Numbered from the stretch's first letter, positions 37,453 to 49,391 are shown. The stretch is 64,000 nt of DNA from Gremmenia infestans (GCA_032629725.1 JAFEVB010000010.1:1794709-1858708); one strand, 5' to 3'. Program-made: numbers and translations. The notes: generated by a model from the sequence alone, not told the origin.

Positions 37453-38073
37453 TCACATCCAATACCCATCCTTCCACAACTCTTTCCTATACCCCTCGGT
37501 CAACCTCGTATCCTCGCCGTACTCCTGCTGCCAGCCCACGAAGCCCTGATCCAGCACATAGACTTTCTGTTCCTTGACTTCATCCACGTCCTCCCACTCT
37601 CCATCTTTCTCCCCTTCAGCCCTGTCCTCGGCATTCTTCTTCAGTATCTCGCCCACCCCACTGCCAGGCCCTGTGCTCACGCTGCCTTTGCCCATCAGTC
37701 GCTCGCGTTCTCTAACGTATCGCAGTGCTGCAGAGGGCCCCCGTTGCTGTGATAATGCGCAATGGAAGACAACTGCTTCTTTCGAGGCGAGCTTGCGTAC
37801 TAACTCGGGGGTTTTGACGTCGAGGGTGCGGGAAGGGACGTGGAGGGAGTGTTTGATGTGGCCGCCTATGTGGTCTGCAAAGGTCAGCACTGGTTGTCCT
37901 ATGCACCGGGGATAATAAAGGGATATACCATCATCTCTTACGTCTACAATGGCTATCTTGGAAGGCGGTGTTGAGGCATCTAGGTTTGATGAAGAGGTCG
38001 ATTCGGAGAGAAGAATTTGGGAGAGGTTGGTGGCGGTCAGGCGGGGAAGGGTTGCTATCGTGTGGCTTGACAT
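37453..38073 (-). CDS. Ibp1/Ych1-type rhodanese-fold phosphatase (CDC25/arsenate-reductase family)
   Basis: Two exons (38073-37929, 37874-37453) give 188 residues. IAIVDVRDDDHIGGHIKHSLHVPS is created only when the 54-nt intron is removed and is the rhodanese-fold core. The active-site loop HCALSQQRGPSAA fits HCx5R. DQGFVGWQQEYG is the conserved C-terminal element. Relatives in yeasts (Ych1, Ibp1) are small CDC25-like phosphatases, and related proteins act as arsenate reductases. The present protein could do either. A charged insertion (about residues 133-160, rich in Gly, Glu, Lys, Asp) is probably a surface loop. No targeting signal is visible. The ATG at 38073 follows typical family spacing. 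Confidence 0.88.
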   Translation of the reverse strand: MSSHTIATLPRLTATNLSQILLSESTSSSNLDASTPPSKIAIVDVRDDGISLYYPRCIGQPVLTFADHIGGHIKHSLHVPSRTLDVKTPELVRKLASKEAVVFHCALSQQRGPSAALRYVRERERLMGKGSVSTGPGSGVGEILKKNAEDRAEGEKDGEWEDVDEVKEQKVYVLDQGFVGWQQEYGEDTRLTEGYRKELWKDGYWM

Positions 38074-38675
38074 TTTGCGGTAAAACGGGGATTGTTTGTA
38101 GTACTATAGAAAGACGGGTGGGTGAAGTCGTGGGAGTGGAGTGGAAGGGATATGGTGTATACTATTGTACATATAAATCAAGGTTACGGTGCTCCGTGCT
38201 TTGGCGGGGTTGGGTTGGAGGGGAAGTTCTCCACATCACAAGTTTCACTCCCTAGCAATCTTCATCACCATCTCTTTTTTATATCACTCCAACTCGAACA
38301 TCACATGGACCTATTCACAACTCCAGTTTCAATAAATTTGTACTCCTATAAATTCGAAGTACTCTGGGTGGGGTTGGATACTGACTAGGCTACTCGTCTT
38401 GACAGTGACCGCAGAAACTTGAAAATATTGATATGTTGCTCGGCGATATTTCCTTCTTAGACAGATTGTGCATATTGGCAATTAGGAGGAATTACATTAG
38501 GTGGTATTACGATTTATAGATCACCAACCCCTGATGGTGACTACACTTCAGTTAAGTACACGAATCTCAACCCCGAGATTGAACATTTTCTCCCATAACA
38601 CCTGACATGTCCACCACAAACCCACAATTGAAACCCCTTCAGTATCCCTCAGATACAACAACGTTCTTCCAGCCT
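38074..38675. other. Intergenic region
   Basis: About 600 bases; no gene. It likely holds the phosphatase promoter and the 3' UTR of the next minus-strand gene. Confidence 0.5.
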
Positions 38676-39641
38676 TTAACTTAAGGTAAACCTCCTCGTC
38701 CTAGTCCTTCCCCTTGGCTTTGGTTCCTCTCCAATTTCCTTTAACTTCCTCACTCCAGCACGCCATTTGCCCTCTATCCTCTGCTTCAACGTTGTTAAAT
38801 ACCCAACCTCGTCAACCATTGTTTCCTGTCCCAGTGGTGTTCTCGCTCTTGGTCTCACCACTTGAACCGTCCTCACGGCATCAACTTTCTGTATTGTCTC
38901 CGGAAGATCAACCTTGAAAAGCTTCTCCAGATGTCCGTCCAGTATTGCATTATGTCTTTTCTCGTGCTCCTCCTCGAGTCCCTTGAAAGCTTGGGCCGAG
39001 TCGTCGATGCTGTAGCCGCGGGTGTATGAGTTGTTGCGCTTTCGTCCGGAGTTTGCTGATGTTTTTGAGCGGCGGAGTCCTTCAGTTGTGGGGAGGTTGT
39101 TTGTGTGTGATGTTTGGAGGAATTTTTCACGGATTTGGCTAGTCCTCAGTGTTTCTGTGTTGGCGGTGATTTCCTCTGTGTGTTGACCGATAGACGATTG
39201 TCCTCTTTGGAGATTGTCATTGAAACCGTTGCTGTTAGTATATCGGGATTTGGTGCTGTTATTTGTGCCTCGCTGCCTATGATATAAGTCTCCTATCTTG
39301 GTAGTGCTCATCCCACTAACGCCGCTGTCCTGACGGGAGCTTGCGATCCATGGACGAGGAGGGGGCAATTCGTCAAGGGGAATGACAGAGTGAGGTGGGC
39401 TTCCATATCGGGTCAGAGGGAACTCTGCGGTTGGCTCCTCGGTAGCTGTGATATAGCCGCTGTCACCTTGTCCCATTGGATTATGGGAATTCTTAGAATA
39501 CCGACTGAGACTCTCGACCGCCGGGTAAAAATCGTCTTCAGAGTCGGAGTCTGATGAAAGGCACACGCTGATTTCGTCATAAGGGTTCCTGGAGCAAGCA
39601 TCTCGAAACCACTGGGGAACTGTTGTACGAGGGCGAGCCAT
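38676..39641 (-). CDS. Disordered hypothetical protein with C-terminal helix
   Basis: Single exon, 321 residues. The N-terminus (MARPRTTVPQWFRDACSRN) is followed by an acidic Ser/Asp stretch (SSDSDSEDDFYP) and about 180 residues of polar low-complexity sequence. A helix-forming region (residues about 220-300: EEEHEKRHNAILDGHLEKLF, then YLTTLKQRIEGKW) ends in a basic tail rich in Arg and Thr. No domain is recognised. Length, composition and absence of a competing frame on the other strand support a real gene. Ser/Arg-rich blocks suggest phosphorylation. A nuclear or cytoskeletal scaffold role would be speculation. Confidence 0.6.
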   Translation of the reverse strand: MARPRTTVPQWFRDACSRNPYDEISVCLSSDSDSEDDFYPAVESLSRYSKNSHNPMGQGDSGYITATEEPTAEFPLTRYGSPPHSVIPLDELPPPRPWIASSRQDSGVSGMSTTKIGDLYHRQRGTNNSTKSRYTNSNGFNDNLQRGQSSIGQHTEEITANTETLRTSQIREKFLQTSHTNNLPTTEGLRRSKTSANSGRKRNNSYTRGYSIDDSAQAFKGLEEEHEKRHNAILDGHLEKLFKVDLPETIQKVDAVRTVQVVRPRARTPLGQETMVDEVGYLTTLKQRIEGKWRAGVRKLKEIGEEPKPRGRTRTRRFTLS

Positions 39642-41474
39642 GATGAGAATTTAAGAGTATTTGCTTTGTATTTTTGCTCGAATTGGTAAATGTTGGAAAA
39701 GTAAAAGAAAAAGAAGAAATTGGAAAAAAAAAGGTTTTTTATGTGGCAAACGCCAGTCCAAACTCCAATCTGTTAGACTTGGAGACAAAAGATGTCGGAC
39801 CCAAGCCCTGATGAAATGTGAAATCATAATAAGGTACCGTAGACAGATACTATCTAGTGAGCGGGATGAACCCTAACTTCTCCTGACTTGGTTGTACATT
39901 TTGAGCCTCACTTGAGACTTGAAATCAGATGGACCGTGGTATACAAAAGTTTGGTGCGAAAGTAGGAGGAGCTAGAAATACGTTATGGCTTAGGTGATAT
40001 AAAGTACAACGACGATAAAGAATCCGGTTGAGAACTTGCAGTTAGTTGCTTTCAAGTTCTTGCAACCCCAAAATACCTAGGTAGTCTACCATCACTTAGT
40101 ATAATTTTCTGGTATCACGGGACGATTGCCCCACGTGCTGTACCCTTCAAATGCAGAGTCTAGACCATTGTTCAAGAGTGGAGCTTTGATGGTGGAGATC
40201 GTGAAAGCTCCTTAGAAGCCTCACGATTAAACACGTGGAACTTCGGGTTTCGAATTCCCGCGGCTTTTGTATCTCGGGCAAATACGGCTCTTTCACACCC
40301 ACTATCGATATCACGATGCCTTCATGATACGACTGTTCCCTTGACTCGTTGAAAACGGGCCGAGGAACCTTGGTTGATTCATCGCGATATTCTTTGAGCC
40401 ATTTTCTGAAGATGCAGGGGCTTCGATTTCCATGGCGAAGGTTATTTAGTTAGGCATGAACGGGCCGAGACGATCAGTGGTGTTATTGTTTTGCAGGTGA
40501 AAGTGCAACGGATAAGTAGCAAGCAAGTACTTTTGCATGTGTTGGATGAAAAAGTGAAAGAGGCAATTCTTTGGACTTCTTTTGACGCTGTCATATGCTG
40601 GTGGTGGAAAGAGGGGTTTGCTAGTCGTGAACGAACATTGCCGCAGCGCAGATAGCGATGGAGGGGTACATGAGGGGCATGTCAGTCTGTATCAATACTA
40701 GACTCGGCGCAGTTCCGATGATAACAGTTACATTATTCGACACGTTACCTTTTACGATAACCAACGCATGACATTGCATGGCCTGGTACCTTTTCATCAT
40801 CTGTTTGTATGTAGCAAGGTTGAATCTGGCGGGTAGAGAAGGGGTAAAATTCGAATAGGACCGAGCTAGGTTGGGTAAATAGAACGTGTTTGTACTGAAG
40901 TAGAGCCCGAGACATAACGCATACTGCTTGACGGTTAATTTTGACAATTACGTTTCATATGGGAGTTCTTGTACCATACTGAATGTAGAGTACCTCTTGT
41001 TCCTGCCCTTGACCCGTTAGCAAGGTTTGCGTCATGTGGGCCTTCTCACTTTGAAGTGAGCCCGGGAAACCAGTAGACCCATCCAATAGTATGACAGCCC
41101 GCATTTCCTTTACATGTCATTTGCGGGTGCATGTACGAGTAGAACTAGTTAGTTTCGTCACACATTGTGCCATTGCTCCTTCCAATCCCCCGCAAGCCAT
41201 TTCGCATGAGATAAGTGCAAGGTGCCAGCCAGCCTCTCTTGTGCCTTCCTTCTCACTTTATGAAGACCAGTGAAAGTATAAATACCCATCCATATCGCAC
41301 CATCGCAACATTTCCGTTGTATCGCCATCGCAGTCTTGAATTGTTAAGTCTTGATCACCTATCTACTTTCGTCTAAGCCGTGCTACTCCACTCATTACTC
41401 ACTGACGTGTGCACTCACCTATAACCACTACCCCGCATCATCACCAACCCCAAGCCTGTAACTAATTGCACATC
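39642..41474. other. Long intergenic region before mannitol-1-phosphate dehydrogenase
   Basis: About 1.8 kb. The only longer frame (40621-40947, minus) has no recognisable features. Non-coding by eye otherwise. Confidence 0.45.
41277..41284 (+). promoter_or_regulatory. TATA box of mannitol-1-phosphate dehydrogenase gene
   Basis: TATAAATA, 191-198 bp before the ATG, followed by C/T-rich leader sequence typical of fungal core promoters. Confidence 0.45.
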
Positions 41475-42732
41475 ATGGCTAGGCAGGACGTTGAAGAACA
41501 GAAGATTGCTATCGACAAGAAGGCCGTTCATTTCGGGGCTGGTAACATCGGGCGTGGGTTTGTTGCCGAGTTGTAAGTTTAATCCCTCCGAATTTCTCTG
41601 GGCTTGGATTAACATCTACAGCCTACACAAATCGGGGTACGAAGTTGTTTTCTGTGATGTTCAGGAAAGCATCATCGAAAAACTGCAACGGAATAAGTCT
41701 TATCAAGTCATCCAGGTCGGAGCAGACGGCAACACTACATCCACCATCTCGAATTACAGAGCCATCAACTCTAAGACGAACGAAGCCGATGTGATCAAGG
41801 AAATCACTACCGCAGACGTCGTCACTTGCTCCGTCGGTCCAAATGTCCTCAAGTTCATCGCTCCCGTCATTGCAAAGGGAATCGATGCTCGACCAAATGA
41901 AGCTACTCCAATCGCGGTCATTGCATGCGAAAATGCCATTGGGGCAACAGACACACTTGCTAATTACATCAAACACGAGGACAACACACCGGGACATCGA
42001 CTAGAGGACCATCATGAGAGAGCCCGCTATGCGAACTCAGCTATCGACCGCATCGTCCCCGCCCAAAAGGATCCCGAATCTTTGAACGTCGAGCTAGAGC
42101 AGTTCTTTGAATGGATAGTCGACAAATCGCCATTCAAAGACCATGTAGTACCCCCTATCAAAGGTGTCCGCTGGGAACCCGATCTTGTTCCATTCATCGA
42201 GCGGAAACTATTCACCGTCAATACCGGTCACGCTGCCGCCGCATACCACGGATATTTCCTTAAGAAGACAACCGTCTACGACGCCATGCAAGACCCCCAC
42301 ATTGTGAACGAAGTCCGCCGAGCCTTGTCGGAAACTAGCACATTGATTGTAGGGAAACACGGTGTCGAGACAGAAGAACAGGAGAAATATGTTGAAAAAA
42401 TCATCGTCCGAATCAGCAATCCCTATCTTGAAGACAGGGTGGAACGTGTAGGTCGTGCACCGCTCCGTAAATTGAGCCGCAAGGAACGATTCATTGGCCC
42501 AGCTGCAGAACTTGCTGAGGAGGGCAAGGAATTCTGGGCTCTTCTCGATGCTGCGGAGATGGCATTCCGCTTCCAGAATGTTCAAGAGGATGAAGAGAGT
42601 GTAGAGCTGGCAAAAATAATGGCAGGCAACTCGCCAGAAGAAGTGGTGGAGAAGGTGTGCGGGCTGACATCAAAAGACAAGATCTTCCCTCATGTAGTTG
42701 AGGTGGTAAAGAGGGTGCAGGCTGATGCATAG
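41475..42732 (+). CDS. Mannitol-1-phosphate 5-dehydrogenase
   Basis: Two exons (41475-41572, 41622-42732) give 402 residues. The NAD-binding motif HFGAGNIGRGFVAEFL spans the intron (donor TT|GTAAGT, acceptor CTACAG|C). ACENAIGATDTL, ANSAIDRIVP and FTVNTGHAAAAYHGY (containing the catalytic Lys/His-region motifs of the polyol-dehydrogenase family) identify MtlD. It reduces fructose 6-phosphate to mannitol 1-phosphate in fungal mannitol synthesis, in the cytosol. It is slightly longer than the usual 388-390 residues because of about 12 extra residues at the N-terminus; a second in-frame Met is absent before the Rossmann motif, so this start stands. Confidence 0.95.
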
Positions 42733-43455
42733 AATGCATAGATTATGGTTTGAAGCTTTATATCGGCGAATTGGGATGGGATGGGATTGGATTGGATTGG
42801 ACTGGACTGGACTATGAGATTACGAGCGTGGGTACCTAGATAGGCTTTTCTTTGGTGTGTAAACACATGATATATATGTAGGGCTGGGTCGTTTGAGGTA
42901 AAAGTGTCTCAAGGTCCTGAGAGAAGGAGAAGGTACTGGTATTCTCCATTGAGAGATAAGCCGTATCATAACAAGCAATTGGTACATAAGTTTAAATACA
43001 AAAACAAGTATTATAGTATGATTCTACTGTCCGGTGGAAGTTTTGCCGTGCAAAAATGCATGCTGTCTCCAAAACGAAGGATTTACCTAGGTATTACTTG
43101 TACTTGTACCATAAATCCAGTGCAGTCCACCCCACCACCAAAATATACAGCCCCACTTATATTTAGCGAGCGGCAGCGAAGCTCCAAAGACCACGAATAT
43201 CAAAATCGCAACGCTATCAACTCCAAATACGACTCCCACCTCCACCCACCTTTTCCTACCTCTATGCTGCATCTACGAAGTCCGGAATAAGCTCATCCCT
43301 GATACAACCGTCGGCTCCTCCTCATCCCGACTTGTACGACTGTTCACGAACAATTGCATTCCCCTGAGTGGCCTCTGTCTCTCCCTGGCAGCCACGTTCA
43401 TTTCTTCTTCCTCCCCCCTTGCAGCGCCCACAATTGGCGTAGTAGTTGGCCAGTA
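42733..43455. other. Intergenic region with pentanucleotide repeats
   Basis: About 720 bases. A repeat drifting from GGGAT to GGATT to GGACT lies at about 42775-42813. The rest includes the COPI gene leader; no gene. Confidence 0.5.
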
Positions 43456-46419
43456 TGCGGTTAGACGTGAAGGTGCGTTACTATTCTCTTGAATTGCGTC
43501 CCTTAGATAGATATGTTGGGTTGGGGAAAGAATTTGGGAGTGGCATCATTGCCCTTCCCTAAGAAGAACACCAAGACCAAGAACAAGAGTCTGCAGCTGC
43601 GTGAAAGCATTGTGGTGGGCAAAATGCCTCCAAACACTGCTAATTCGGTCTACAAAATACAGAGACAGTTGTTTGCGCGGAGCGAGAGAGTCAAGGGGAT
43701 AGATTTCCACCCGGTTGAGCCTTGGATCTTGACCACCTTATATAGCGGTATGTCCCAGCGGCGCATAGCAATTGGGGACTGTTGCTGATGTGAATATCCT
43801 TCAGGTCATGTCTACATATGGTCCTACGAGACTCAGGTACAATCGACCCCTCCGCTGCCTTTGCGCCCTCTACTAACCCCACCTCTAGGCGATTGTCAAG
43901 ACTTTCGAATTGACAGATGTTCCAGTCCGAGCTGGCCGCTTCATCGCGCGCAAGAACTGGATTGTGTGCGGCTCAGATGACTTCCAGCTGCGAGTATACA
44001 ACTACAACACCTCCGAGAAGATCACCTCATTCGAAGCGCACCCCGATTACATACGAGCCATCGTCGTCCACCCCTCCCAACCCTTCGTCCTTACCGCCTC
44101 CGATGACATGACAATCAAGCTATGGGATTGGGACAAGGGATGGAAATGTGTGCAGATTTTCGAGGGCCACAGCCATTATGTTATGGGTCTTGCGATCAAC
44201 CCCAAGGACACGAATACCTTTGCATCAGCATGTTTGGATCGGACAGTCAAGATTTGGAGCTTGGGATCCTCGACGGCGAATTTCACACTTGAAGCACATG
44301 AGACGAAGGGCGTCAACCACGTTGACTACTACCCTCAATCGGACAAGCCATATCTCCTCACTACTTCGGATGATAGGACGGTCAAGGTTTGGGATTACAC
44401 TACGAAGTCATTGATCGCCACACTAGAAGGTCATACTAGTAATGTTTCCTTTGCATGCTATCACCCCGAATTACCTGTCATTATCTCCGGTTCCGAGGAT
44501 GGCACGGTCAAAATATGGCACGCCAACACCTACAGGCTCGAACAATCACTGAACTATGGCCTGGAGAGAGCTTGGTGTGTCAGCTACCAAAAAGGCAAGC
44601 AGGGTGTTGCTGTGGGTTTTGACGAAGGTGCCGTGGTCGTAAAGATGGGACGAGAAGAACCAGCAGTATCGATGGATAACTCTGGAAAACTGATTTGGGC
44701 TAGACATAGCGAAGTTGTTTCGTCAATAATCAAAGGCGGTGGTAGGTTTGCCTTCAATTTAGTGAGGTTGAAATGCTAACACAGCTCTAGATGCTTCCTT
44801 GAAAGACAGCGATCCCATCTCTCTCCCCACAAAAGATCTCGGAACGTGCGAAGTATACCCACAAACCCTCCTCCACTCCCCGAATGGTCGTTTTGTTTCC
44901 GTTTGCGGTGATGGAGAATTTATCATCTATACAGCCCTAGCTTGGAGAAATAAGGCTTTTGGTTCGGCGCTAGATTTCGTCTGGGGATCGAAAGACAATA
45001 GCAACGATTATGCCATCCGCGAATCTGCGACGAGCGTCAAGATCTTCAAGAATTTTGTAGAGAAAGCTGGTGGACTCGATGTTGGCTTCCAAGCCGAGGG
45101 TTTGACGGGAGGCGTTTTGCTTGGTGTTAAGGGTCAAGGCGGTGTTGGTTTCTACGATTGGCAGACTGGTGGCTTGGTTCGGAGGATCGAGGTTGATCCA
45201 AAAGAGGTACGTGCATTGTTATGTTGTGCAAATCTTTTACTGACGACTACAGGTCTACTGGTCCGAGAATGGCGAACTTGTTTCGATTGCTTGCGAAGAT
45301 ACTTTTTATGTTCTTCGGTTCTCGCGAGATAATTACATTTCTGCTGTTCAAAATGGAGAAGTCGAGGATGATGGAGTAGAAGCAGCCTTCGAAGTGGTCA
45401 CAGACATCAATGAGAGGTATGTCGATGCAATTTGATGAGGGTATATCTCTCTAACAAGATTCAGCGTTCGTACAGGAGAATGGGTCGGCGACTGCTTCAT
45501 CTACACCAACAGCACGAATCGTCTCAATTACCTAGTCGGCGACCAAACATACACTATCTCCCATTTCGATCAACCCATGTACCTTCTTGGCTATATTCAG
45601 CGAGACTCGCGGATTTACCTTGCCGATAAAGATGTCAACGTCACCTCCTTTGCCCTTTCGCTTTCCGTTGTCGAATACCAGACACTTGTCCTCCGTGATG
45701 ACATGGAATCAGCAGCCGAGCTTCTTCCCTCCATTCCCCACGACCAGCTTAACAAGATTGCACGTTTCCTAGAAGGGCAAGGCCACAAGGAGCTCGCTCT
45801 CGAGGTTGCCACAGACTCGGAACATAAATTCGAGCTTGCACTTGGACTTGGACACTTGGAAATCGCACTTGAACTTGCAAGAGAAGCCAATGCAGAACAC
45901 AAGTGGAAGACCGTAGGTGATGCGGCTCTTGCAGCTTGGGACGTCGCACTTGCGGCGGAATGTTTCAAGAATGCTAAGGATCTTGGCTCCTTACTGCTGC
46001 TTCACTCTTCAACAGGCGATAGAGAAGGACTGCAGGCGTTGAGTCTGCAGGCTCAAGAGGCAGGCGCGCATAACGTCGCTTTTACCTGTCTGTGGCAACT
46101 TGCTGATGTAGAAGGTTGCATCGATCTCCTTACCAGGACTGGACGCACCGCGGAAGCGGTTTTGTTCTCTCAGACGTACAAGCCTAGTCTTACCGTCAAG
46201 ACGGTGGCCTTGTGGAAGCAGAGTCTGGAGCAAGAAAAGAAAGGTAGAGTAGCGAAGACGGTGGGTGTACCGGGTGAGGATGAGGAGTTGTTCCCCGAAT
46301 GGGAAGAGTACCTGAAACTGGAAAGTGAAGGAGGCGTCAATTTGATCGATGTCAATGGTGATGCCGAGGACGTTAATGGTGATGCTGCGGAGACTGAAGA
46401 AGTCGAAGCAGAGGCGTAA
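43456..46419 (+). CDS. sec27: Coatomer (COPI) beta' subunit, Sec27 type
   Basis: Seven exons (43456-43473, 43663-43747, 43805-43836, 43889-44741, 44791-45206, 45253-45416, 45465-46419) give 840 residues. Exon 1 is only six codons, MRLDVK, then RQLFARSERVKGIDFHP. N-terminal WD40 repeats are plain (FVLTASDDMTIKLWDWD, FASACLDRTVKIWSLG, YLLTTSDDRTVKVWDY, VIISGSEDGTVKIWHA). The coatomer WD-associated domain follows, then an alpha-solenoid (HKELALEVATDSEHKFELAL). The end is acidic. The protein coats Golgi-to-ER vesicles and the propellers bind KKxx retrieval signals. The large first intron (189 nt) after a tiny exon is a feature often seen in this gene in filamentous fungi. No defects. Confidence 0.95.
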
Positions 46420-47178
46420 ATGTTTTTTGTGCCCTAGGCCCGGCACTAGGCTGGGGAAAATAAGATGTAGCCGGCATAGCTATATCAATGAAACGAGAAT
46501 TTAACTCCAGAGGCAGGTCTATTCAGCAAGTGCTACTGATATTTAGTTCAAATACTGTATTAAGACCTAAAATTCTATACACTTCCATCCGAAGTTTTTA
46601 GAGCGCCTAAAAGATCATTGAGCGGACTCGTTCTTTTCGAGTACAACACTAGTCTTGAATCGTTTGATGTCTCAAAACCGTTATTATTTGACATGTGCCA
46701 ATTTTCATCTTCTGCTTGTCAAATCGTACGATTTTTTATCCGGAAGATTATCGAAGCTCCCCGCATTAGGATACAGAGGTTCCTCTCCGAAAAGTGTTGG
46801 GTTACAGTAGGCGCTGATGTTCGCATTAGGCAGCCAGTTTGGCAAGGATTACTTGATATTCGTCCTTCGAGTACGAGGCTCTCCAATTATGCGTGTTGCT
46901 CATGTTTGCAACCCTAGTTAAGGCGGATGTTCCACCATCACAACCTGTCGTCCCCTGAGTATTTGGACCTCACGCTCTGCGGCTGCAAGCTTGGCATGCA
47001 AGGTAGTATTCTTCGCAACTTCGTCCGCTGCTCCCAAAGCGTGCCCATGTTGAATGATAGCGTCTAGTTGATGGGGTTCGTATCGCCCTCTGGGAGTTTC
47101 AACTCAAGACGAGCTTGGGTTGCCAGGCGAAGAATGGTGATCCTATCCAGTACTGTGGGTAAATGTAGCTGTATCATA

Positions 47179-47397
47179 CAGGGTGTTGTCACCAAATCTG
47201 CATTTCAAGGATTCTAACATAGCTAAAGCAAGGTCTTGATTGGCTAGATATAGATCCTTGAAAATGATTATGTATGCCTTGTTTGGAGATAAAACCACCA
47301 AAAAGAGTTTATATACTAGGATTTCGAGAGCTAGAGTCCATATAAGCGTCGTAAAGTCATGCAATCCTTGAGATGCAGATTTGGTGATAACACCCTG
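47179..47397. mobile_element. TA-flanked MITE, 219 bp
   Basis: Left end 47179 (CAGGGTGTTGTCACCAAATC, TGCATTTCAAGGATT) and right end 47397 are inverted repeats of about 36 bp with two mismatches. TA flanks both ends (47177-47178, 47398-47399), and the match continues one or two bases into the flanks. The interior codes for nothing. TA duplication points to a Tc1/mariner/pogo-type transposase. Confidence 0.7.
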
Positions 47398-47428
47398 TAT
47401 GGCATAAGATGCAAATAGATAATCCCTG

Positions 47429-47500
47429 GGTGTTGGTATGTTGGTTCCAATTCTGCGGGCGGATATCCAGCTGCAGAATCAGAACCAACACACCAACACC
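47429..47500. repeat. 72-bp near-perfect hairpin
   Basis: GGTGTTGGTATGTTGGTTC..ATTCTGC (from 47429) pairs with GCAGAAT..GAACCAACACACCAACACC (to 47500), with about 3 mismatches and a loop of around 14 bases. It sits 31 bp from the MITE right end. Confidence 0.6.
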
Positions 47501-47771
47501 ACCAATAATACAAGAGAGAACCATTATAGATATTTTCCTCAAAACTGTCTCTATCCTTCAATTTTCTGAACTCAATTGTAGGATTCGTAGCCGTTACGCA
47601 TGTATACTTCGTCTTTTTACCGGAAATCCTCATATTTTGCCTCGAGCTCACGATCGCTATCAAGAGCACCCAATTGTCTTTACCTTACCCATCTATATGT
47701 ATCTTTGCAGTAGACAGCAATCTTGGCACTATTGTTAAGTTATCGGCCAAGAAACATTCGAAGTCGACCAG

Positions 47772-49391
47772 ATGAGTGCAACTACCGACGAACAGTTGGA
47801 GATTATCGATTTTCCGGGGACAACGTCTACCAGGCCGTGTGAGCGCTGCAAATCCTTTACTGTTGATTACTTTGCCAACGAGATGCCTGGGGTAAGGAGG
47901 TACCATTTGCCATATCAACTTGAAGATACCTTCCCTGACGTGCCAAAGCTAGCGGCTTCCGCAGATGCTGGCTGCGGACTTTGTAGTGAGCTTAGGAGGT
48001 ATGTTATGTCAAAGATCAATGGCCCGGAATCGTATAGCGCTTCGGAAGTAAAAACAATTCCACATATCACACTGCGCGCTGAATTCGACCAGAAATTATA
48101 TTTTCCCGCTTTTAGCATAAGCTTCATTTTTACCTTCGTGTCTAGCCAGTGGAAACAAGATCTATTTGTAGATTACCGTCTATATGCCCCTAGTTGTAAG
48201 CTAGCACTCTTTCCTACTGATTCACTATATATAAGAAGTTCTATACTTACTCCTTCAGTAGCTACCTCGCCCAAATCTCAATCTCGGCGTCTTCGTGCAC
48301 CATCAAGTCTTTCACCCGAAAATATATCTCTCATTCAAAGCTGGATGGAAGACTGCAAAAGCACTCATATCGATTGCCGTGGCGACGGCGATGGCGACGT
48401 AGATCTCCCAACTCGGGTCATCGATGTTTCGACCACAATACCTCTCCTTGTCGAATCGGCTGGTAAAACAGGACGCTATGCAACGCTGACCTATTGTTGG
48501 GGTATATCGGATGACAACCCCTATACGGATCAATATATGACAAACCTTGAAACTCTAGATTCCAGGATGAGGGGTATGTCAGTCGATGAAATGCCTCAGA
48601 CTTTTCAGGATGCAGTAACAGCAACTAAGACACTTGGTTTACGCTACCTCTGGATTGACGCACTGTGTATCATACAAGATGACCAGCAGGATAAAGAGAG
48701 AGAAATTCCTCAGATGACATCAATCTATACGAATGCAACAATAACCTTTTCTGCAATACAAGCAGCAAACAGCAGGTCGGGCTTTCTTGCTCGGGACCCT
48801 GCGCCACTTCCAACTGTCATCATGCCATACTTGTCGTCTGAAGGAAGTCAGAAATATTACTACTTATATGCTGTCCGAGATGAGGAAACCAGTTCTCAGA
48901 TTACAACGCAATGGGCGCGAGATGTCGATCTTTCGGACTGGAATAAACGAGCTTGGACGTTTCAAGAACGTCTGCTATCTCGTCGGATTCTTCATTTTAC
49001 CAAAAAGGCACTTTATTTTGAATGTCGTACATCTGATGTAACAGAATGTGGGGATAAGCCACGCGCTTCCATGTCCACGTCTGTTGATCCCTTTCTCATC
49101 AAACGCGATATTGGACTTTTACAACGTCTCACGAATCGAGGATTAGTGGATCAACGCAGGCTCTTTGATACATACTACTATCTGGCTACTTACTATTCAA
49201 GACGATCGCTGAGCTATCAGACAGATAAAGAGCACGCATTTTCGGCCGTAATATTACGGTTCAAACAGTTGCTGCTATCCGAATACGTAGCTGGTATTTG
49301 GAAGTCTGATTTGATTGAAGTAAGTCGATCTCTCGTAAAAGGTGTTTTACATCGAACATCCCAGAAAGAGTTCACTTTCCAAGAAATTTAA
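47772..49391 (+). CDS. HET-domain (heterokaryon incompatibility) protein, main exon
   Basis: An open frame of 539 codons. The HET domain is intact: LTYCWGISDDNP, TFQDAVTATKTLGLRYLWIDALCIIQDD, IYTNATITFSAIQAANSRSGFL and RAWTFQERLLSRRILHF. The N-terminus has CERCKSFTVDYF and GCGLCSELRRY, a Cys-rich lead common to this class. HET proteins trigger cell death when unlike fungal strains fuse. A good donor (GTAAGT at 49320) after ..GIWKSDLIE suggests the true exon ends at 49319 and that the last 24 codons to 49391 are intron. The C-terminal part downstream does not join cleanly (next entry), so the gene may be damaged. Confidence 0.8.
   Translation: MSATTDEQLEIIDFPGTTSTRPCERCKSFTVDYFANEMPGVRRYHLPYQLEDTFPDVPKLAASADAGCGLCSELRRYVMSKINGPESYSASEVKTIPHITLRAEFDQKLYFPAFSISFIFTFVSSQWKQDLFVDYRLYAPSCKLALFPTDSLYIRSSILTPSVATSPKSQSRRLRAPSSLSPENISLIQSWMEDCKSTHIDCRGDGDGDVDLPTRVIDVSTTIPLLVESAGKTGRYATLTYCWGISDDNPYTDQYMTNLETLDSRMRGMSVDEMPQTFQDAVTATKTLGLRYLWIDALCIIQDDQQDKEREIPQMTSIYTNATITFSAIQAANSRSGFLARDPAPLPTVIMPYLSSEGSQKYYYLYAVRDEETSSQITTQWARDVDLSDWNKRAWTFQERLLSRRILHFTKKALYFECRTSDVTECGDKPRASMSTSVDPFLIKRDIGLLQRLTNRGLVDQRRLFDTYYYLATYYSRRSLSYQTDKEHAFSAVILRFKQLLLSEYVAGIWKSDLIEVSRSLVKGVLHRTSQKEFTFQEI

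Larger units (their letters stand above)
46420..47771. other. Intergenic region with MITE and hairpin
   Basis: About 1.35 kb. It contains the inverted-repeat element 47179-47397 and the hairpin 47429-47500. A plus-strand frame at 46618-46917 has no recognised feature and no good start, so I do not call it. Confidence 0.5.

Noticed and set aside
40621..40947. 108-codon minus-strand frame in a gap
   Set aside because: Non-ATG-supported, no splice partners, no motif; likely chance.
41623..42739. Several minus-strand frames opposite mannitol-1-phosphate dehydrogenase
   Set aside because: Shadows of a highly conserved plus-strand enzyme gene.
46618..46917. 99-codon plus-strand frame after COPI beta'
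   Set aside because: No recognised motif, poor composition, probably non-coding.
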